41,410 nt of DNA from positions 1 to 41,410 of the forward strand of contig CALJJR010000004.1 in NCBI GenBank assembly GCA_937973905.1, given 5' to 3'. The notes under the pieces were generated by a model that saw only the letters and a program-made list of their open reading frames with translations, was not told the DNA's origin and ran no database searches. This document shows positions 35,937-41,410 of the stretch, one piece after another. This DNA is from an uncultured Arenicella sp. GTDB lineage: Bacteria; Pseudomonadota; Gammaproteobacteria; Arenicellales; Arenicellaceae. The position numbers were made by a program, and so were the translations under genes. Each line of letters begins with the position of its first letter. Position 1 is the stretch's first letter.

Positions 35937-37618
35937 GCACTGATTTCGACGTCATCGTTGTGGGGTCTGGGGTGTCGGGCGGCTGGGCCGCTAAAGAGCT
36001 TTGCGAACGCGGATTTTCCGTCTTAGTACTTGAGCGCGGACGCAATGTTGAGCATGGCAAGGATTACCCAACCGAGCATATGCCGATCTGGAAACTCCCA
36101 TTTAATGGCCTACCAAATCGAGCGCAGAATGAACGAAACTATGCAGTGCAACAACGTTCCTACGCGTTCAATGAATCGAACAAACATTTCTGGAATAACG
36201 ACCGACTCAATCCTTATTTAAAAACGCCTGACAGCGAATTTATCTGGCATAGAGCGGATGTCGTAGGCGGGCGCTCACTCATGTGGAACCGCCAAGTGTA
36301 TCGGATGAGCGAATTGGATTTTAAAGCTAACGAGCAAGATGGAAATGGCGTACCGTGGCCGATCACCTATCAAGATTTAGAGCCTTGGTATGAGCATGTA
36401 GAGAAGTTCATTGGTGTCAGCGGTCAGGCTGAGGGTTTAGCGCATTTTCCAGATGGTGAGTTTCTACCGCCAATGAATATGTTCGAGTTCGAAAAAACGA
36501 TCAAAAAGAGACTCGCACGCAAAATGCCAGAACTGACGATGACCATCGGCAGAACGGCGACGCTCACCGTGCCACACAATGGAAGAGCCGCTTGTCATTA
36601 CTGTGGCCCATGCGATCGAGGTTGCAGTTCTGGGAGTTATTTTTCATCCCAAAGTAGCACGCTGCCCGCAGCACGACGCACAGGAAGGCTCACACTGTTG
36701 AGCGACAAAATTGTAACGAGCTTGGAAACTGATGAGAGTGGCCGCCGCGTTACGGCGGTGAACACGATGGATGCCTTAGGTAAGAATGCTCAACGTTTTT
36801 CATCGAAGCTCATCTTCTTATGCGCGTCTACCCTAGCGTCCACGCAAATTTTGCTTAATTCTCGTAGCGCTAAACATTCCCATGGATTGGCGAACTCCAG
36901 CGGCACCTTAGGGCACTATCTGATGGACCATTGTTCATACACTCACAGCGCCGTTATGATCGATGACACAGATAAATTCTACGTCGGCAATCGCCCCAAC
37001 GGCTGCTATATCCCACGCTTTAGAAACCTTGAGGGTAGTGATGATTTGGGCTTCTTGCGCGGCTACGGATATCAAGCAAATGTGCTTGCCGCCGATTGGC
37101 AATCAAGCTTCAACCGCAAAGGGTTCGGCGCTGAGTACAAAAATTCATTGCGCAAACCAGCGCCCTACTGGATATGGGCACTCAGTGGATTTTTAGAATG
37201 CTTACCGTATAAAGACAATCAAATCTCTCTCCACGACAGCAAGACGGATAGGTTTGGCGTACCACTGCTAAACACGCAATTTAATTGGCGCGATAACGAA
37301 TTCAAACTTGCTGACGATAGTGCACAGTATGCCGCCAGAATATTTCGTGCTGCTGGAGCAATCCAATACTCGATCTCCGATAAGTCAGCGATGCGAACCG
37401 GCGGCGGCACCATTCATGAAATGGGCACGGCTAGAATGGGAAGTGATCCGAAGACATCAGTGCTTAATCGATACAACCAGGCTCATGACGTTGACAATCT
37501 GTTCGTGACAGACGGGTCGTTCATGAGTTCTTCTTCCTGCGTCAACCCTTCACTAACTTATATGGCGTTTACAGCAAGAGCTTGTGACTACGCTGGCAGC
37601 TTAATTACAGCAAAGTGA
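35933..37618 (+). CDS. GMC-family FAD-dependent oxidoreductase
   Basis: A 561-aa glucose-methanol-choline flavoprotein. The FAD-binding GSGVSG motif lies at residues 11-16, VVGGRSLMWNR is the second FAD-contact motif, and the C-terminal HEMGTARMGSDP, NLFVTDGSFMSSSSCVNPSLTYMAFTARA segments carry the catalytic region. A four-cysteine cluster CHYCGPCDRGC (C221, C224, C227, C231) could bind an iron-sulfur centre, as in some FAD sugar dehydrogenases. It lacks a signal peptide and overlaps the Tat-tagged partner by 4 bases, so it is probably exported with it. A sugar or polyol is the likely substrate, oxidised in the periplasm; the electron acceptor is not encoded nearby. Confidence 0.9.
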   Translation: MSTDFDVIVVGSGVSGGWAAKELCERGFSVLVLERGRNVEHGKDYPTEHMPIWKLPFNGLPNRAQNERNYAVQQRSYAFNESNKHFWNNDRLNPYLKTPDSEFIWHRADVVGGRSLMWNRQVYRMSELDFKANEQDGNGVPWPITYQDLEPWYEHVEKFIGVSGQAEGLAHFPDGEFLPPMNMFEFEKTIKKRLARKMPELTMTIGRTATLTVPHNGRAACHYCGPCDRGCSSGSYFSSQSSTLPAARRTGRLTLLSDKIVTSLETDESGRRVTAVNTMDALGKNAQRFSSKLIFLCASTLASTQILLNSRSAKHSHGLANSSGTLGHYLMDHCSYTHSAVMIDDTDKFYVGNRPNGCYIPRFRNLEGSDDLGFLRGYGYQANVLAADWQSSFNRKGFGAEYKNSLRKPAPYWIWALSGFLECLPYKDNQISLHDSKTDRFGVPLLNTQFNWRDNEFKLADDSAQYAARIFRAAGAIQYSISDKSAMRTGGGTIHEMGTARMGSDPKTSVLNRYNQAHDVDNLFVTDGSFMSSSSCVNPSLTYMAFTARACDYAGSLITAK

Positions 37619-38448
37619 TGAAATTCAAACATTCAATTCATAGCAAATGTCAGCTAGCAACTATCGTTTTGATAATGCTGACATACTCTTGGCCTGCGAC
37701 CGCGCAAACTGGTTTGAGCCTTCGAGGCTTAGCCTCATTCGATGTCGCGCCAATCAATACACTCACCCTCGAGATATCTGTCCGTAACCATAGCTTCGTC
37801 GTTTTACCTCCACCACTAGGGTTCATTCGACCAATAACAAGCTCGGTTATGACAGTGGTATCAGTTCCCAGCGGATCACAAAGTATCAGCTACTTGATTG
37901 AAGATATTGAACCAGACCCGGTGGACTACACCATTCAGATGAAGTGTCTGGGTTGTTCGGACATCGTTCCAACCCAGTATTACACCATGAACGGAAATGC
38001 GACTGGATTGGTTAACTCGGCCTTTATTGATCCACTCGACTTTCCCTCCGAATTGAACCTTAATCTGATCACCAGAGGCATGATTTCAGGCGAAATTGAG
38101 TTGTTAAACGAGTCAAGTCAAGATTTGGAATTCATCGTAGAAGCTTTTGATAGCAATGTTCCAGAATTCGCAATCGAACAATCGCCGCCAATTATTCTTC
38201 CAGCAGGAGAGTTAATTGTCGACTACCAAATCAGAGGTATTCGCCGTAATAACGTGCAACTACGCCTGGCAGCCAAATGTGAAAATTGCTTTGGCCGAGC
38301 ACGCAAACCAGAGACATTTGAGCGCCTGCTCTCAAGCCAAGAAGATCACAATGGAATTAATTTCTATTTTGAAGGACGCGGAACCCCAGTTCTAGATCCA
38401 ATTTTATTGCCGTTACTTGAGGAGGAAATCTCGCCTATCAATCCGTAA
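37618..38448 (+). CDS. Secreted protein with two CxxC-bearing repeats, function unknown
   Basis: A 276-aa protein with a Sec signal peptide (LATIVLIMLTYSWPATAQ). The mature part seems to contain two related beta-rich halves. Each has a VPSG/LPAG-type turn, then SYLIEDI or DYQIRGI, then a strand ending in a CxxC pair (QMKCLGCSD and AAKCENCFG). The pairs could form disulfides, bind metal, or react in redox exchange. I recognise no family. It overlaps the GMC stop (TGATG), so it is made with the oxidoreductase and may be its periplasmic partner or structural subunit. The start could be GTG 37615 instead. Confidence 0.75.
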   Translation: MKFKHSIHSKCQLATIVLIMLTYSWPATAQTGLSLRGLASFDVAPINTLTLEISVRNHSFVVLPPPLGFIRPITSSVMTVVSVPSGSQSISYLIEDIEPDPVDYTIQMKCLGCSDIVPTQYYTMNGNATGLVNSAFIDPLDFPSELNLNLITRGMISGEIELLNESSQDLEFIVEAFDSNVPEFAIEQSPPIILPAGELIVDYQIRGIRRNNVQLRLAAKCENCFGRARKPETFERLLSSQEDHNGINFYFEGRGTPVLDPILLPLLEEEISPINP

Positions 38449-38451
38449 AGG

Positions 38452-38490
38452 ATTACTTAGTAAACCTTTGTTTAGTAATTAACATTTTTA
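38452..38490 (+). terminator. Possible weak terminator of the oxidation operon
   Basis: An imperfect AT-rich stem (ATTACT..AAAC / GTTTAGTAAT) begins 4 bases after the stop of the last gene and is followed by AACATTTTTA. The stem is weak and interrupted by 4 unpaired bases. Confidence 0.3.
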
Positions 38491-38493
38491 CAC

Positions 38494-38627
38494 TGTCGAT
38501 TTATCAACAAAGGTGAGAAACAGTGGTCGAAAAGCTGAAAACGTGTAAAACTCTTGTTGTCGATTACAGTTTTTGCAGTTTCATAGATTTGGGGAAATCG
38601 TTATGGAACATATGTCAATAATCGACA
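38494..38627. promoter_or_regulatory. Three TGTCGATT motifs upstream of the CheX-like operon
   Basis: The octamer TGTCGATT occurs at 38494 and 38558 on the plus strand and at 38620-38627 inverted (AATCGACA), all before the 51-aa ORF. Spacings are 64 and 62 bases, about six helical turns. They may be binding sites of a regulator. The rest of 38449-38666 is gene-free. Confidence 0.35.
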
Positions 38628-38666
38628 AATAAGCAGTCAACCAATATCTCTCAAGGGGGGATAGGA

Positions 38667-38822
38667 ATGAAGTACCGTTACGGACCATCGAGGTTTTACT
38701 CGACACTCGCTGAACGCTTTCCGCTTCAGTGTGTTAATTATTTCGAATCTGCTGTAAAACAGCGCAGGCTTAACCAAAGTATTCTCGCTTACTTCCAAAT
38801 CAAAGAAGGCTCACTATGTTAG
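38667..38822 (+). CDS. 51-aa basic protein coupled to the CheX-like gene
   Basis: Below the ORF-track cutoff. An unusually strong ribosome site (AAGGGGGGATAGGA) leads into an ATG that opens a 51-residue frame, MKYRYGPSRFYSTLAERF...., ending Ser-Leu-Cys. The peptide is basic and mixed, with no signal peptide or membrane helix. Its stop overlaps the start of the next gene (ATGTTAG), a typical coupling arrangement, while that next gene lacks a good ribosome site of its own. I recognise no family. It could be a real small partner protein or mainly a translated leader. Confidence 0.6.
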   Translation: MKYRYGPSRFYSTLAERFPLQCVNYFESAVKQRRLNQSILAYFQIKEGSLC

Positions 38823-39280
38823 AACATAAGTATATGGAGGTGTTCGTAGATGGGCTTACGCGATACTTTAAACATCTTGACGAAGCACGCGAGACGAGCA
38901 GCCCCTCTTTACAAATTGGGTCGCCTTTTCTAATCGACGAAGCCAGTACTCGCGGGCTTGATTACACCGGCGTTATTTCAATTTCTGGAGAAAATAAGGG
39001 TCATGTTTTTTTCTCCGCAAATAGTTCACTGTTGAAAATTATTCTCTTGGCGTATGGCGCTAAAGACCTTACCACCTCGAAACACCGTGATGTTGTAGGG
39101 GAAGTCGCCAATACTATTGCGGGTAACGCGCGAGAACATCTGGGTAATCACTTTAATATATCCACGCCGTCGGTTGTGGAAGGACCTATAAGCCCCGAAA
39201 AATACAAGTTGAGCCCACGCTGTTTCGTCTTGCCGTTTCGCTGGAAAAGCAATCAAGCCGAGCTAATTGTCAGTGTCTAA
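38816..39280 (+). CDS. CheX-like chemotaxis phosphatase domain protein
   Basis: A 154-aa protein of the CheC/CheX/FliY phosphatase class. The signature ExxN is present in VVGEVANTIAGNAREHLG (E96, N99), preceded by the beta strands GVISISGENKGHVFFSAN. Such proteins remove the phosphate from CheY-type receiver domains; CheX acts as a dimer. It has a single ExxN site, as in CheX, rather than two as in CheC. No receiver, kinase or flagellar gene lies nearby, so the target response regulator is unknown. It probably depends on the overlapping 51-aa ORF for translation. Confidence 0.83.
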   Translation: MLEHKYMEVFVDGLTRYFKHLDEARETSSPSLQIGSPFLIDEASTRGLDYTGVISISGENKGHVFFSANSSLLKIILLAYGAKDLTTSKHRDVVGEVANTIAGNAREHLGNHFNISTPSVVEGPISPEKYKLSPRCFVLPFRWKSNQAELIVSV

Positions 39281-40088
39281 TTGACTCCTACGGTTAGCGT
39301 AACTTTATCAAGATCTGCGTGAGTGCATCTCCTTATGTAACTCCTATGTAACTACGCCGTTTATTTGCGTAGCGATAACTCAGTACAGCCATCACAAAGA
39401 AGGGCCACTTAATTCTTAAGATGGGCGGCATCTATACGGCCGCCATCTGACTGCTCCAGCTTAGGCTTCTCTTGCGTCACTACAACGCATATTTGTGCCG
39501 TTCAAAAGCATCGTCTCGTTCATCTCCTTGCTAAACTCGAATTCGATGCCCTAAGCGACTAAGTTCACTGTATTGATATTTGCAAGAATCAGTGTCGCTT
39601 CGTGCCACTTCACCTACTCTAACAAGACTAGGCATTGAGACCATATTCATGATCTCGCGGGTTCACAACGAAACAGTGATCTATCTCCCAACTGGGCATC
39701 CAAGGTTCAATTTCGAGGCTATAAGGCATACACATGTCAGCTAAAGAGCGGCGAACATTAGAGCTAGCTTCATCTAACTATCAATTTAGTTATTAAGCTT
39801 GCATAACGTATATACGCGGTTATTATCGCCAATTCCGGTTAGCGGAATCAGTTAAAGAAGAATAAAAATATTCGCTGATTTCATCGATTAATAAAAACAC
39901 TTCAAACCAAAAGCATGGTGCTTTGAAGGCTCACGGAAGCCTGTTAGAGCGCTTAACTAGCAGAACCTGTGAGTTACTCGACTCCATCTCTCAGACTCCT
40001 GCTGCTATCTAGAGTTTGAATTGCAGCGTGCCGTCAAGGCCCTCGTAAGTGGTGGGGCCGCGCACGTGTCATCCCCCTGCAACAAGAA
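39281..40088. other. 808-base region without a recognisable gene
   Basis: No frame longer than the track cutoff occurs on either strand, and I see no tRNA-like fold. Visible structures are a GGCGGC/GCCGCC hairpin with a 9-base loop (39424-39444, no T tract), a near-perfect direct repeat around ATGTAACT (about 39334-39352), the palindrome CGTATATACG near 39808, and a short AAAGCA/TGCTTT hairpin near 39910. It may hold promoters, a small RNA or decayed genes. Confidence 0.55.
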
Positions 40089-41410
40089 ATGCCATCAAGA
40101 TCCTTCGTGCTTCTACGCATACTTTGGCTAGCCCCATTGCTAGCACTCATCTACCTCGTTTTCGCTGCTAAACCTGCGCTCGATTCCTTGTGGATTGAAG
40201 TGTCGACAACCAAGGAGCTCGAGGGCGAAGTCAAAGCCTATTTTTTGCAGGATAAGAAAGTAGTCCACTCAGACCAGAGCACTAGGCACTCTCAGGGCAA
40301 TACAATTCTATTGTCTCAAAACTTGCCCAAACATGTTGAGCATGACGGCATTTTCTTTGACTTGGGACGCAAACCCAATAGTTGGCGAGTCGAAAACGTA
40401 TCGGTTCGCTCTAGCTTTCTAATGTTTCGTTTGAAGGCTTACGATTGGCCGCTGCAAGGTTTTGAAGAGCAGCTTTCCACGTATTTAGATTCAAGCACAA
40501 TAAAAAGTGGTGTCAAACCAAGGATCGTAACGAAAAAGTGGCCGTTTCGTTTTCACCTCCAGCTCGATAGCTCAGAACTAAGCCAATCAACAGAATTGTG
40601 GTTGTTAAAAGCTTTTGTTGCACTATCGCTAGTCGGGCTTTATAGCTTTTTATTCAGTGGCTATTTCAAACGTCTTTTCACTACTAGAAAGAAAGACTAT
40701 TTGCTATTGGCGGAACAGTTCGAGCGATTCAGAAACAGCCATAAATTTGAGCGCTACTTTGGTGCTCTTGCCCTGCTCCTACTAATGTTATTCCTGGGGC
40801 GAGAAATTATCTTGCAGCCGGGTTTGTACATTGAAGATTCAATGGAGTTCACTGACGCGCTAGCCGGCAATCTAAACCTGCTTGATCCCGCCACCTATGA
40901 TTACTATCGAGGTTATCCCGTACTACTTACGAAGTGGATAGCGTATTTCACTACGTTTTTTCCGCTTGAGTGGCAACCCTATATTTACGTAGGGTTCGGT
41001 ATCGGGATGTGCTGGATAGCCATGGTCGCACTATCAAATTCTGGCTTGCTACAAACTCGCACGGCGGTAATTTTAGGCCCAACACTCCTGTTTGTCGGCA
41101 GCTTCAATGTGCCGACGATGTACCTCTCGCTCACCGGCGTCTTTTTTTCGAGCATTGCCTTACTTGTCGCCTTAGCATTGAGACCAACGCCCAACACATG
41201 GCTGGGCTTCTTAATGTTTGCCGCAGTATTGGCGATACTCGCTTGGTCTGGACCCTATGCACCGCAAATATTGCCAATCGCTTTTGCTCTCATGCTACTG
41301 GTTAGTTCAGGAAAGAAAAACATTTTGTTAATTGGCCTGATGGCACTTGCGGTGCTTTACACACTGGATTCAGCGAGCAGCATGGTGCAGTTAAATCATG
41401 CGCTCGACCC
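40089..41410 (+). CDS. Large polytopic membrane protein (3' end outside window)
   Basis: An open frame of at least 440 codons runs from ATG 40089 off the right edge; the track omits it for lack of a stop. Residues 1-35 include a first hydrophobic helix (ILWLAPLLALIYLVFAA). A ~150-residue mostly polar, probably periplasmic segment follows (about 35-175), then another helix (LLKAFVALSLVGLYSFLF) and a string of further helices (GALALLLLMLFLG, WLGFLMFAAVLAILAW, LPIAFALMLLVSS). The motif PGLYIEDSMEFTDALAG after a helix recalls the acidic first-loop motif of GT-C membrane glycosyltransferases, but this is only a resemblance. No close family is recognised. ORF 40970..41305 is a shadow of it. Confidence 0.72.
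   Translation, partial: MPSRSFVLLRILWLAPLLALIYLVFAAKPALDSLWIEVSTTKELEGEVKAYFLQDKKVVHSDQSTRHSQGNTILLSQNLPKHVEHDGIFFDLGRKPNSWRVENVSVRSSFLMFRLKAYDWPLQGFEEQLSTYLDSSTIKSGVKPRIVTKKWPFRFHLQLDSSELSQSTELWLLKAFVALSLVGLYSFLFSGYFKRLFTTRKKDYLLLAEQFERFRNSHKFERYFGALALLLLMLFLGREIILQPGLYIEDSMEFTDALAGNLNLLDPATYDYYRGYPVLLTKWIAYFTTFFPLEWQPYIYVGFGIGMCWIAMVALSNSGLLQTRTAVILGPTLLFVGSFNVPTMYLSLTGVFFSSIALLVALALRPTPNTWLGFLMFAAVLAILAWSGPYAPQILPIAFALMLLVSSGKKNILLIGLMALAVLYTLDSASSMVQLNHALD

Noticed and set aside
39420-39447. GGCGGC/GCCGCC hairpin as terminator of the CheX-like gene.
   Set aside because: It lies 140 bases after the stop and no T tract follows.

Overview
The window reads as chromosomal DNA of a free-living, probably marine, gammaproteobacterium of moderate GC content. 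The evidence is conserved synteny: pcm / yqaA-like / nlpD / rpoS, the divergent rluC-rne pair, an alaC-hom-thrC amino-acid operon, and single-copy housekeeping genes (recJ, rlmD, cysM, dps, galE). I cannot name the genus from sequence alone. No phage, IS element, CRISPR array or rRNA was seen.

Layout. 1-1496 (-): 5' part of a type II secretion secretin gene (gspD), cut by the left edge. 1782-5711 (-): alaC, hom and thrC, tightly coupled. 5802-8793 (-): a stress/envelope operon of pcm, a DedA-like membrane protein, nlpD and rpoS; rpoS starts at TTG inside the end of a small leader ORF. 8892-9299: tRNA-Pro(GGG) followed by two tandem 173-bp repeats, each carrying a copy of the tRNA 3' end. 9423-12525 (-): rluC, a HAD phosphatase, a Rieske protein and an SppA-type peptidase. 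12526-13781: a gene-free 1.25 kb region whose right part is a structured rne leader. 13782-17285 (+): a short RNase E and a GT4 glycosyltransferase. 17304-20423 (-): dps, galE and a sodium/sugar symporter. 20491-24797: rlmD (-), a MAPEG protein (+), an exonuclease with cysM (-), and a YccA/BI-1 protein (-). recJ (-) is divergent from a very large single-chain biotin-dependent carboxylase (+).

31485-38448 (+) looks like one operon of seven genes: a secreted amidohydrolase, an orphan GspF-like membrane protein, a membrane-anchored ThuA-like protein, a small membrane protein, a Tat-exported gluconate-2-dehydrogenase-subunit-3-like protein, a GMC flavoprotein oxidoreductase and a secreted protein with two CxxC-bearing halves. 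Tight spacing (several TGATG/ATGA overlaps) supports joint action, most likely periplasmic oxidation or modification of a sugar or glycoside. A 51-aa ORF translationally coupled to a CheX-like phosphatase gene follows, then 800 bp without genes, then the start of a large polytopic membrane protein cut by the right edge.

The most unusual items are the all-in-one carboxylase, with order CT-alpha-like / ~430-aa unknown region / CT-beta-like / biotin carboxylase / BCCP; the tRNA-Pro tail repeats; the periplasmic oxidation operon with its misplaced GspF-like protein; the rpoS leader ORF; and the hairpin-rich rne leader.
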